Positions 6,751-14,582 of a stretch of 19,595 nucleotides of DNA are shown here, one piece after another. The position numbers and the translations under genes were made by a program. Under the pieces are notes generated by a model. It was not told the DNA's origin and did no database searches. It saw nothing but the letters and a program-made list of their open reading frames with translations. Source of the stretch: Pseudomonadales bacterium (GTDB lineage Bacteria > Pseudomonadota > Gammaproteobacteria > Pseudomonadales > Azotimanducaceae); NCBI GenBank assembly GCA_022448765.1, contig JAKUTI010000022.1, positions 1-19,595 of the forward strand. The letters are read 5' to 3'. Within the stretch, counting starts at the first letter, position 1. Each line of letters opens with the position of its first letter.

Positions 6751-8770
6751 AGACGACGCGCCCGATTCGGTAGACTCAATAGACGACGCATCGGATGGCG
6801 CAAAAGCGCTGTCCGATGTTCAGCGTTCGCTGCAAGCGGGTGAGTTACCCGCTGCCCTTCGAGGGGCCGAGTCCGTTCTAGAACGTGATCCCGAGAACGC
6901 GGAGGCGATGTACCTGCTGGCAGTGTGTCTGCGCTATTCCAGAGAACATAAACGCGCCTTAAAGACGCTTGACGGGTTGCAATCGGTTGCGCCAGAGCAT
7001 GCGCGCTGTTTTCAAGAACGTGGTCATTTATGCCGAATCATGGGGCTCAACGATGCTGCCAGGACCGCCTATTCCCGAGCTGTTGAGTTAAACCCTGCCT
7101 TGGCATCCAGCTGGCAATCCCTTGCCGAGTTAATACGATCACAATCGGGTGGGGGCGACGCGGAATTTGCTCAAGCGCAGGCCGATCGACTGAGCGCTTT
7201 GCCCAAAGAGTTGTTGTCGGTCACGAGTTTTCTATATCAGGGGCGGCTCTTTAAGGCGGACCAACTGTGTCGGGCGTTCTTAAGAAAGAACCCTCGGCAT
7301 GTCGAAGCCATGCGCCTTCTTGCCGAACTCGCGTCTAAACTCCATATCATGGACGACGCTGAATTTCTGCTGGAAAGTGCCTTGGAGTTCGAGCCCGAAT
7401 ATCTCCCGGTTCGAATTGACTACGTCGGGGTCTTGCAGAAACGACAAAAATACGAAAAAGCGTTAGCACAAGCGCAGATTGTTCGAGAAACGCAATCCGG
7501 TGTCCCAACACTGGAGACACTGTACGCGAATGCCAGTGTGGCGGCGGGGAAATTTGACGAGGGGCTCGCCATCTACGACGAACAACTCAAATACCAACCC
7601 CTTAACCCGACGTTGCATTTGGCGCGAGGACACGCGTTAAAAACGTTGGGCCGACAAGATGAAGCTATTGAGGCCTACCACGCGGCAGCGCACGCGCGAC
7701 CTGATTTTGGTGACGCGTTTTGGAGCCTGGCGAACCTAAAAACGTATCGGTTCAGCGATGCTGAAATTAGCAGGATGCAACAAGTCGAAGCGAACGAGGT
7801 GGTGGCGCTCACGGACCGTTGGCATTTGTGCTTTGCCTTGGGAAAAGCTCTTGAGGATCTCGGCGATTTTGACGAGAGCTTTCGTTTCTACGAAAAAGGC
7901 AATTCGTTGAAACGAGGGATTTCGAAGTATCGAGCTGAAACGATGACGGAAGATCTGAAGCTCCAGGCAACTATTTGTGATGCGAACTTGCTTTCGTTGC
8001 GGGAAGGTCGTGGATGTCGGCGCCCTGACCCTATCTTTATCGTGGGTCTTCCACGGGCGGGTTCGACGTTGTTGGAACAAATTCTTGCATCCCACAGCCA
8101 GGTCGACGGAACGTTGGAGCTCCAAAATATATTAGCCTTGGTACGCAAGCTCGAAGGACGCACCAAAGAAGGCGAACCATCCCGTTATCCTGGTGTACTG
8201 ACGACGTTAAGCGATGTCGATCTCACCGGGTTCGGTGAGCAATACATTGCTGACACGCAGTTTTTGCGCGCGCGCGCGCCGTTTTTTACCGACAAAATGC
8301 CGAACAATTTTCGCCATCTTGGGCTCATCCGTTTGATTTTGCCTCACGCCAAAATCATTGATGCAAGGCGCGACGCGATGGATTGCTGTTTTAGCGGCTT
8401 CAAACAGTTGTTCGCGGAAGGACAGGAATTCACCTATAGCTTAGAGGATGTGGGTACTTACTACCGTGATTACGTGTCGCTGATGGATCACTGGGACAAG
8501 GTTCTTCCGGGATGGATTTTGCGGGTACAACACGAAGACGTTGTCGACGATCTCGAAGGCCAAGTTCGACGCTTGCTCGAATTTTGTGGGCTGCCCTTTG
8601 AGGACGCGTGCGTTGAATTTCATCGCAACGAACGAGCCGTACGAACGGCGAGCTCCGAACAAGTACGCCAACCCATATACAGGAGTTCCCTCGCGCAGTG
8701 GCGGCACTACGAAGACCATTTGGAACCCCTTAAACGAGCTCTTAATCCAGTAATCCCCAACACCGAATAA
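6731..8770 (+). CDS. TPR-repeat sulfotransferase
   Basis: The 679-residue protein starts at GTG 6731, inside the last codons of the receptor. No ATG occurs in frame until about residue 60, so the overlapping start is the best choice, probably by translational coupling; no clear ribosome site precedes it. The N-terminal 380 residues are TPR-like helical pairs (ALRGAESVLERDPENAEAMY, AARTAYSRAVELNPALASSW, EAIEAYHAAAHARPDFGDAF). The C-terminal domain has the PAPS 5'-phosphosulfate loop PIFIVGLPRAGSTLLEQIL at about residues 434-452, and a 3'-phosphate-binding segment DARRDAMDCCFSGF at about 543. These match the sulfotransferase fold that transfers sulfate from PAPS. There is no signal peptide, so it is probably cytoplasmic. 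Such fusions commonly neighbour TonB receptors. The acceptor substrate is unknown. Confidence 0.93.
   Translation: MSPTISKDDAPDSVDSIDDASDGAKALSDVQRSLQAGELPAALRGAESVLERDPENAEAMYLLAVCLRYSREHKRALKTLDGLQSVAPEHARCFQERGHLCRIMGLNDAARTAYSRAVELNPALASSWQSLAELIRSQSGGGDAEFAQAQADRLSALPKELLSVTSFLYQGRLFKADQLCRAFLRKNPRHVEAMRLLAELASKLHIMDDAEFLLESALEFEPEYLPVRIDYVGVLQKRQKYEKALAQAQIVRETQSGVPTLETLYANASVAAGKFDEGLAIYDEQLKYQPLNPTLHLARGHALKTLGRQDEAIEAYHAAAHARPDFGDAFWSLANLKTYRFSDAEISRMQQVEANEVVALTDRWHLCFALGKALEDLGDFDESFRFYEKGNSLKRGISKYRAETMTEDLKLQATICDANLLSLREGRGCRRPDPIFIVGLPRAGSTLLEQILASHSQVDGTLELQNILALVRKLEGRTKEGEPSRYPGVLTTLSDVDLTGFGEQYIADTQFLRARAPFFTDKMPNNFRHLGLIRLILPHAKIIDARRDAMDCCFSGFKQLFAEGQEFTYSLEDVGTYYRDYVSLMDHWDKVLPGWILRVQHEDVVDDLEGQVRRLLEFCGLPFEDACVEFHRNERAVRTASSEQVRQPIYRSSLAQWRHYEDHLEPLKRALNPVIPNTE
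8266..8279 (+). repeat. GC dinucleotide run inside the sulfotransferase
   Basis: A 14-nt alternating GC run follows TTTTT and encodes part of FLRARAPFF. Such runs can slip in replication or in sequencing, but here the reading frame is intact on both sides. Confidence 0.7.
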
Positions 8771-8793
8771 CGCGAGTACAGGAAGTTCGACCC

Positions 8794-10335
8794 ATGTCCG
8801 AAAATGCAGGAATATCGACCGTTGAAGACGGGCCAAGTATCGACCTGAGGGTATTTCTCCCATCGCTCATTATTGTGCTGATCGCAGGCGTTTACCTGTT
8901 ACAAGATCCGACCCAAGCGGAGGCGGGGGCGACGGCTTGGAAGACTTGGGTCACGATGAACTTTGGTTGGCTTTTCTTGCTTGTCGCGACGGCCACGCTG
9001 GGCTTTTGTGGTTGGCTTGCGTTGAGTCGATATGGGAGCGTTAGGTTAGGGGATCCTGGAGAACAGCCAGAGTTCCGGGAACTCTCGTGGGCTGCCATGA
9101 TGTTCACCGCGGGCATTGGCATTGGTTTGGTGAGCTGGGCGTTTGTTGAACCGGTGTACTACCTCGTGACGCCGCCTTTGGGCATTGAGTCTGGAACTGC
9201 CGCTGCAATGGAATGGGGTCACGCGTACGCTCAGTTCCACTGGGGCGTGATTCCGTGGGCGTTTTACGCGCTACCAACGGTTCCCATCGCGTATTCCCTG
9301 TATGTCCGAAAAACGCCTTTTTTGCGGATTAGTGCGGCGTCTGAAGGGGTGCTATCGACACCTAAGCAAAGGCAGTGGTGGTCACCCCTTATCGATACCT
9401 TGGTCATCATTGGCATCATTGGTGGCGCGGGTACATCGCTTGGTCTTGGGGTACCCCTCGTCGCTGAATTTTTTGGCAAGTTAACCGGCATCGAATCGGG
9501 CATGACCCTTAACCTCGCGGTACTCGCCGTATGGACACTGATATTTGGCACGAGTGTGTATCGTGGCTTAAAGGCGGGTATTCGACGCCTCGCCGACATC
9601 AATATTTTTCTTGCGGTGTTTGTCGTCGTGTTTGTGCTCCTGGCGGGCCCGACGGTCTTCATTCTCTCGCTCAGCGTCAATAGCGTTGGCCTGATGTTGA
9701 ACAACTTCGCGCACATGAGCTTTTGGTTGGATCCGATTGAGCAAGGGGGTTTTCCCGAGGACTGGACGATCTTTTATTGGGCCTGGTGGATCGCGTACGC
9801 GCCGCTGATGGGACTTTTCTTTGGACGCATTTCACGAGGTCGTACGATCCGCCAAGTGGTATTGGGAATTGTTGGTTGGGGTTCGCTCGGAACTCTATCC
9901 TTTATGGCGGTTTGCGGTGCCTACACGCTGCATCTCGAATTGGAAGGCCTTTTGCCGGTGACCCAAATTCTCCAAGAGCAAGGACAGGAAGCGGCGGTCG
10001 TCGCGATTGTCGCGACCCTGCCGTTCTCAACGATTGCCATCTTGGTGTTCACAGTCTTGTCGTTTATTTTTCTTGCGACGACGTTGGATTCAGTCGCCTA
10101 TGTCCTCGCCAGTATTACCACGCGCAATTTACGGGGAGGCGTTGAGCCGGCGAGGATGAACCGGCTTTGTTGGGCATTTGCATTGGCCTTTATTGCGGTC
10201 GGACTGTTGCTGGCTGGTGGTCTTGAGGCCGTGAAGGCGAGTTCCGTGGTTACCGCGTTGCCGTTAATCCCAGTTCTTGGTGTCCTGGCTATTTCGCTCA
10301 TTCGATGGTTGCGTGCGAGTGATACGGGCGGCTAG
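8794..10335 (+). CDS. BCCT-family (betaine/carnitine/choline-type) transporter
   Basis: The 513-residue membrane protein starts 23 nt after the sulfotransferase stop, with AGGAAG 9 nt before its ATG, so it is probably the third gene of the operon. It contains about 12 hydrophobic segments. The family signature DWTIFYWAWW lies at residues 323-332, and these tryptophans belong to the aromatic substrate site. The glycine stretch AGIGIG (106-111) corresponds to the GMGIG region of BetP. ATTLDSVAYVLAS near 430 matches the conserved segment after the second inverted repeat. BCCT carriers move quaternary ammonium or sulfonium compounds (betaine, carnitine, choline, DMSP, ectoine), mostly with sodium. 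The substrate cannot be read from sequence. It lacks the long charged C-terminal osmosensing tail of BetP, so osmotic control is not indicated. The neighbouring receptor and sulfotransferase suggest nutrient uptake. Confidence 0.95.
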   Translation: MSENAGISTVEDGPSIDLRVFLPSLIIVLIAGVYLLQDPTQAEAGATAWKTWVTMNFGWLFLLVATATLGFCGWLALSRYGSVRLGDPGEQPEFRELSWAAMMFTAGIGIGLVSWAFVEPVYYLVTPPLGIESGTAAAMEWGHAYAQFHWGVIPWAFYALPTVPIAYSLYVRKTPFLRISAASEGVLSTPKQRQWWSPLIDTLVIIGIIGGAGTSLGLGVPLVAEFFGKLTGIESGMTLNLAVLAVWTLIFGTSVYRGLKAGIRRLADINIFLAVFVVVFVLLAGPTVFILSLSVNSVGLMLNNFAHMSFWLDPIEQGGFPEDWTIFYWAWWIAYAPLMGLFFGRISRGRTIRQVVLGIVGWGSLGTLSFMAVCGAYTLHLELEGLLPVTQILQEQGQEAAVVAIVATLPFSTIAILVFTVLSFIFLATTLDSVAYVLASITTRNLRGGVEPARMNRLCWAFALAFIAVGLLLAGGLEAVKASSVVTALPLIPVLGVLAISLIRWLRASDTGG

Positions 10336-10368
10336 CCGCTATGATGGTAGATTGCTGGGGTTGACTCG

Positions 10369-12579
10369 TTACGGTAGCCGGAAGGCGGTGAGGCGCGATG
10401 GCTCAATTGCGCTGCCGGTACCAATGACAATGAACTGCTGACCGTCGGCCACATACGTCATGGGCGGTGCTTCAACGTGTGAGCCTTCGATGGCGTGTTC
10501 CCACAACAATGCTCCCGAATGCTTGTCCAACGCACGTAGCACCGTGCCGTCTGACCGATGCCCGAGAAAAATGGCGGCCGGTGTAATCAATAAACCCGGT
10601 GCAGTCCCCGGGTTTCCCAAGGAAGGCAAATCGAGCCCCTTGAGGCTTGGGTGATCTGTCGGACCGATCCCGTTAGGAACCTGCCAAGCGATGTCACCTG
10701 TATTCAGTTGATAGGCAGTGATGCTCGACCAGGGTGGTTTTACGAAGGGCAGTCCATCGGCACTTGGCATACGAAAGGTGGCTTGGTATCGAGTGCCGAA
10801 ACGCGCTTGGTCGACTTCTCGAGCTGTAATCAAGGTCGGCATACGACGCGACGCCACATAGAACATGTGAGTCTCTGGATCGAATGCGGCTCCGCCCCAA
10901 TTGGCGCCACCGCCGATGCCCGGCAACGCCACCGTGCCTTCAATCGATGGCGGCGTAAAAAGTGGACCAATTTTCCATTCTTTTATTCGCTCAAGTGCCG
11001 CCCGTCGAAGTTCTGGGGTGAGATCAATGAGGTCATTTTCTGTCAGACCCTGTTGCTCAAAAGGGGGCGGCCAGGTTGGAAACGGCTGGGTCGGTGAGGC
11101 TTGTTCTCCAGCGAGTGAGCTGCGGGGAACAGGCTTCTCTTCGATGGGCCAAACGGGCTTACCCGTGATGCGATCAAAGACGTAGAGGAACCCAGTTTTC
11201 CCCACCTGGGCCACGGCCTTGATGGGTTTCCCCTTAACGACGAGGTCGACGATTACCGGTGCCGCAGGTAGATCGTAGTCCCAGATATCGTGATGCACGG
11301 TTTGAAAATGCCAGAGTCGATCACCGTTACGCGCGTCGAGGGCAACCACGGAGGTGGCGAATAAGTTATTGCCTGGACGATCGCCGCCATAAAAGTGATG
11401 GGTGGGGGCGGTCACCGGGAGGTAGACGTGGCCGAGCTCAGCATCACAACTCGTCGTCGACCAAACGTTGGTATTGCCCATCCAGCGCCACGACTCATTC
11501 CCCCAAGTGTCATTACCGAATTCGCCTTGTTGCGGCACGGTCTCAAAGACCCACAGTTGTTCACCGGTGCGTGCATCAAATCCGCGCACGTCTCCTAACG
11601 GTAGATTGTCATTCCAAGCAGCCGTTTGATTTCTGCGTCGATAGTGCGAACCGTCGTTGGCTTGATTCCCGATCACGACAGTATCCCCACAAACGGTGGG
11701 GGGGTAGCTCCAGGTGGTCGTTGACCGACGGAGCTCTCTACGCAAACCTCGGGTCAGATCAACTTTTCCGTTCAACCCAAAGCTCGGCATTGGCTGGCCG
11801 GTTGTTGGCGAGAGTGCGTACAACCAGCCATCGGTGGTCAACAGCAAAACCCGAGCTCCCGAGGCATCCTGGTGGTAGGCGAGACCTCGGGTGGTGAAGC
11901 CAAACATGGGCGGACGTCGGCCCTCCCCGGTTTCAGGGTCGAAGCTCCATAGCGTTTCCCCAGATACAGGATCCAACGCCACCGCGACCGAGTACCGGCT
12001 GCGGACGAAGAGCCGACCACCGGCCATGATCGGTGTTGCTTTGAATCCGTCGGGCATTTTTGACCGGCTGGCACGATCCGTCCAATCGGGTGAGTCATCC
12101 CATTCCCAGACCCAGGCGACGTCGAGCTGGTTCAAATTTTCTGGCGTGATTTGATCGAAGGGTGCGTACTTGTCAGCCCCAACGCCACCTCCGTATGCGG
12201 GCCAATCGCCGTGAGCGGTCGAATAATCGAACGGACGCTTGGCTGAGTCTGAGGCTCTTGGATGGAGTGTATTCGGTGTCGCGACAGCGATTGTTGCGGC
12301 ATTCAACATCGTCTCGGAGTGTTCGACCAGCGCGTCACGCTCTGAAAGCCAAGCGACGTTCAACTCGTTAGCGCCGCGCCGCGTTTGCTCCGCAATTAAC
12401 CAGGTACCACGTTCGTTGTGACCCCCTCCACCGGAAGCCAGCGCATGGCAGAAGGAGCAATCGCGCGCGCCAAACTTGATTGCATCAGGGAAATATTCGG
12501 GTTTGGCGAAACCGTTAACCGCCGCCGCAAAAAATGCAGTGAGAAAAAGGGTCTTGGTGAATCGACCTTTAAACCGCAC
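10369..12579 (-). CDS. PQQ-dependent dehydrogenase with N-terminal CxxCH haem motif
   Basis: The 736-residue protein starts at GTG 12579, 8 nt after the stop of the preceding gene. Residues 1-25 are a signal peptide (ending NGFA), placing it in the periplasm. C41-x-x-C44-H45 (CSFCH), followed by GGGG and NERGTW, is a covalent haem c site. The rest is a PQQ beta-propeller: WPAYGGGVGADKYAPFDQIT, VAWVWEWDD, NTNVWSTTSCD, LWHFQTVHHDIWDYDLPAAP and a C-terminal LLWEHAIEG. These match the membrane-glucose-dehydrogenase-like branch of quinoproteins, which oxidise sugars or alcohols with PQQ and calcium. The membrane-spanning N-terminus of mGDH is absent and the haem segment takes its place. Electrons would pass by haem to cytochrome c. 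The substrate is unknown. The gene ends 33 bp from the convergent BCCT gene. Confidence 0.93.
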   Translation of the reverse strand: MRFKGRFTKTLFLTAFFAAAVNGFAKPEYFPDAIKFGARDCSFCHALASGGGGHNERGTWLIAEQTRRGANELNVAWLSERDALVEHSETMLNAATIAVATPNTLHPRASDSAKRPFDYSTAHGDWPAYGGGVGADKYAPFDQITPENLNQLDVAWVWEWDDSPDWTDRASRSKMPDGFKATPIMAGGRLFVRSRYSVAVALDPVSGETLWSFDPETGEGRRPPMFGFTTRGLAYHQDASGARVLLLTTDGWLYALSPTTGQPMPSFGLNGKVDLTRGLRRELRRSTTTWSYPPTVCGDTVVIGNQANDGSHYRRRNQTAAWNDNLPLGDVRGFDARTGEQLWVFETVPQQGEFGNDTWGNESWRWMGNTNVWSTTSCDAELGHVYLPVTAPTHHFYGGDRPGNNLFATSVVALDARNGDRLWHFQTVHHDIWDYDLPAAPVIVDLVVKGKPIKAVAQVGKTGFLYVFDRITGKPVWPIEEKPVPRSSLAGEQASPTQPFPTWPPPFEQQGLTENDLIDLTPELRRAALERIKEWKIGPLFTPPSIEGTVALPGIGGGANWGGAAFDPETHMFYVASRRMPTLITAREVDQARFGTRYQATFRMPSADGLPFVKPPWSSITAYQLNTGDIAWQVPNGIGPTDHPSLKGLDLPSLGNPGTAPGLLITPAAIFLGHRSDGTVLRALDKHSGALLWEHAIEGSHVEAPPMTYVADGQQFIVIGTGSAIEPSRLTAFRLP

Positions 12580-12587
12580 GGGTGCGA

Positions 12588-13715
12588 TTAGGATCGCGGT
12601 TCTCCGTAGATATCAACCTCGCTATAACGCAGCCACGAAGGATCGTACTGGGCGTCTCGATCGAAGCCTTGAGGTTTGCTCCACGCATCCTTTACGGAAT
12701 CGTCAAAGTCCGCGGGAAGCTCGCCAGACGTCCGTTTGGACAGCTCATCGTGGAGAGGTAAAAACACTCGCCCGAGCTCGGGCGGCATCGGCCCCTTGCC
12801 GGAGGGAGACGATTGATTGATGGGCGCGCGGTTCGCTTCTTTGTCGAAGCGAAATGCCGCTTTTCCATACGCGGCTTGTTCTTCTTTCTCATCGTCTGTC
12901 ATAGCCTCGTTGACGGTGCGTCCGACCGGGACAACTGGGGTATACATGCCCTTGGTCAAAGTATCTGCGGGCTCTAAATGGGCGGGCAATGGCCCGGCAC
13001 CGACCGTAATTTGGCCATGATTGCAATGCACCCAAAAGCCGCCGTGCGAACCGTCGGGAAATGCGTAATGAGGCGTGTCGGTGAATTCTTCAGAAAAGGT
13101 GTAGACGGTGTTTCGAATACCAGGAGCGTATTTGTCGGAGCCGGCACGGGTGCTAAGAATGTGGCGGGCGGAACTGACCCACTCGGGCGTCATGAAGGTA
13201 AAACGCGGCATGGTACGAGCCGCCATGCGGTCGTGTAATGTGGCTAATGCAGAGCTGAGTGCAGGGTGTTCGGGTAGCGCGCCGTCGATCTCCCAGCGCG
13301 TCAACTTGTTTAGGCGCGCCTGGGCGATCGACACGAGAGCGGGATCTTTGCCGTGGTATTGGATCCGGGCGAGGTTGCTCATCACCGAGTGATCACCTTG
13401 CAGCTTGAAATCGCATTCGGAGCGGTCAAGTTCGCCGGTATTGACGTCGACGTTAGCCCCACTAAAACGGGCGTGCCACGCTAGCGTCGCGCCAGTATGC
13501 AAGTACGCAGGTGGATTGTGTGCAACTTCACAAAGCGTAAAATCCCCGAGATCGACGAGCGCTTCGGCGCGATCCGCAACGGCCTCTCGTAGAACCTCGC
13601 CCGCTGTCTCGACCCAGTCGGAAGATGCGAACGTTAAGTCGCCGATGCCTTCCGCCATGGCTGCCAACACCGCTGATGGACCTTGATACCCACTCGCCAT
13701 GCCCATTGTCTCCAT
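12588..13715 (-). CDS. Conserved protein of unknown function, weakly SCP2-like, paired with the PQQ dehydrogenase
   Basis: The 375-residue protein has no signal peptide or membrane segment. I do not recognise a firm family. Residues of about 60-135 (ATLAWHARFSG, then SECDFKLQGDHSVMSNLARI and DPALVSIAQARL) weakly resemble the SCP2 sterol-carrier pattern. A second half (GGFWVHCNHGQITVGAGPLP) could be a degenerate repeat of it. Both are suggestions only. Three in-frame ATGs occur (13715, 13706, 13700). A GGAG lies 9 nt before the third, so the true start may be 13700. The C-terminus is Pro/Gly-rich and charged. Its stop lies 8 nt before the PQQ dehydrogenase start, so the two are almost certainly co-transcribed. 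A possible lipid-ligand role next to a periplasmic dehydrogenase is unexplained. Confidence 0.85.
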   Translation of the reverse strand: METMGMASGYQGPSAVLAAMAEGIGDLTFASSDWVETAGEVLREAVADRAEALVDLGDFTLCEVAHNPPAYLHTGATLAWHARFSGANVDVNTGELDRSECDFKLQGDHSVMSNLARIQYHGKDPALVSIAQARLNKLTRWEIDGALPEHPALSSALATLHDRMAARTMPRFTFMTPEWVSSARHILSTRAGSDKYAPGIRNTVYTFSEEFTDTPHYAFPDGSHGGFWVHCNHGQITVGAGPLPAHLEPADTLTKGMYTPVVPVGRTVNEAMTDDEKEEQAAYGKAAFRFDKEANRAPINQSSPSGKGPMPPELGRVFLPLHDELSKRTSGELPADFDDSVKDAWSKPQGFDRDAQYDPSWLRYSEVDIYGEPRS

Positions 13716-13723
13716 TACCGACT

Positions 13724-13763
13724 AAAACGTGCGGCTTTCCGATACTTTGCGGTCGCACGTTTT
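13724..13763. promoter_or_regulatory. Perfect 10-bp inverted repeat upstream of the unknown/PQQ unit
   Basis: AAAACGTGCG (13724-13733) is an exact inverted repeat of CGCACGTTTT (13754-13763), separated by 20 bp. It lies 9-48 bp upstream of the first possible start. GCGGTC (13749-13754) also pairs with GACCGC (13766-13771), which cannot form at the same time. Candidates are a dimeric operator or a leader RNA with alternative hairpins. The minus-strand copy of the repeat ends in TTTT. Confidence 0.5.
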
Positions 13764-13784
13764 CAGACCGCGAGCAAGCATCGT

Positions 13785-13806
13785 AACAAACCCGCAACTA
13801 GCGGGT
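13785..13806 (-). terminator. Probable Rho-independent terminator after the DUF4336 gene
   Basis: On the minus strand ACCCGC-TAGTT-GCGGGT (stem 6 bp, loop 5) is followed directly by TTGTT, making a TTTGTT tract, and begins 6 nt after the TAG stop at 13813. The short GC stem and interrupted T-run keep confidence moderate. Confidence 0.5.
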
Positions 13807-13812
13807 GTAACA

Positions 13813-14487
13813 CTAAGACGATTGCCACGGCGCAAACGCCTGCGTAAAGGCATCAGATGCTTCGTTGGACACCATTGCACCGTGGGAAACGGATATCTGG
13901 CTGAAATCGTGGTTCATCGCCCATCGATAAAAGGTTTGTAGCGCGGCATGGTTTTTCATTACCAACAAACGCTGCAAACGGGTCGGCGTGAATTGTTGCC
14001 ATGCGCCGTTGAGACGTAGCACAGCTCGGGTTCTTTTGTTAGCGCTTCGGACATTGAAGGCGAGATCCGAAAGAATCAGGGTACGTGACGCGCGGTGATA
14101 ACCGCAGATTTCGGCGTAACCGTCGCGTGTTTCGACTCGCATGGGGTCAAACCAAGGACGCCATTGTTCTATGGGTACTTGGCTCGGGGTTACGTAATCG
14201 GCGCTGGGGTAGATTTGGCGATAACGACTGACAAAATGGCCGTGTAAAGGGTTTGGGCTGACAATCCAGCGGACACTACCCACGGCGTCGATGGCAGCTT
14301 GCGTTCTGTCGTCGAGGGGTGTCGGCGAATATAGCAGCAGTTCGCTCTGCTCATTAGCCACGACCACCATGCTAAGAGGCAGCACAATCCCGAGCGAAAT
14401 TTCGATTGTGCGATCCGCTCGCCAGATCAATGACCCTACCGAGGTCAGCGGTTCCGCTGAGTGAACCTTGGGTTTGGGATCAATCAT
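13813..14487 (-). CDS. DUF4336 family protein
   Basis: A GTG at 14520 would give 235 residues. I prefer the ATG at 14487 (224 residues, MIDPKPKVH), because the family domain begins soon after and a stop codon sits just before the GTG. Neither has a good ribosome site. The domain shows the family landmarks: SELLLYSPTPL, VRWIVSPNPLHGHFVSRYRQ, YPSADYVTP, and later YHRASRTLILSDLAFNV. DUF4336 proteins resemble the metallo-beta-lactamase fold but lack a complete HxHxDH metal motif; here only PLHGHF remains. Function is unknown. The gene lies 95 nt after the CxxxC assembly-like gene, on the same strand as the ACIII operon, and may be its last cistron. Confidence 0.88.
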   Translation of the reverse strand: MIDPKPKVHSAEPLTSVGSLIWRADRTIEISLGIVLPLSMVVVANEQSELLLYSPTPLDDRTQAAIDAVGSVRWIVSPNPLHGHFVSRYRQIYPSADYVTPSQVPIEQWRPWFDPMRVETRDGYAEICGYHRASRTLILSDLAFNVRSANKRTRAVLRLNGAWQQFTPTRLQRLLVMKNHAALQTFYRWAMNHDFSQISVSHGAMVSNEASDAFTQAFAPWQSS

Positions 14488-14532
14488 CGCGACGCTTTGT
14501 CGGAACAAGGTGTAGAGCACGAGCTAAATCCA

Positions 14533-14559
14533 GCGCGTTTTGTGCATGAAGGCACGCGC
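14533..14559 (-). other. Intercistronic hairpin
   Basis: GCGCGT (14533-14538) pairs with ACGCGC (14554-14559), and inside it GTGC (14542-14545) pairs with GCAC (14552-14555). The two pairings share bases, so they compete. It lies in the gap between the CxxxC protein stop and the DUF4336 start and has no T-tract. It could influence mRNA processing or translation of the DUF4336 gene. Confidence 0.3.
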
Positions 14560-14582
14560 GAGCGTGGTTGGCACATGCATCG

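Noticed and set aside
10328..10380. 12-bp palindrome GCGGCTAGCCGC and a distant TAGCCG repeat between the convergent BCCT and PQQ genes as a terminator.
   Set aside because: The palindrome has no loop and spans the BCCT stop, the other arm is 40 bp away, and no T-tract follows on either strand.
11259..11897. 212-codon plus-strand frame opposite the PQQ dehydrogenase.
   Set aside because: It is an antisense shadow: Arg/Ser-rich translation, and the opposite strand carries well-matched PQQ propeller motifs.
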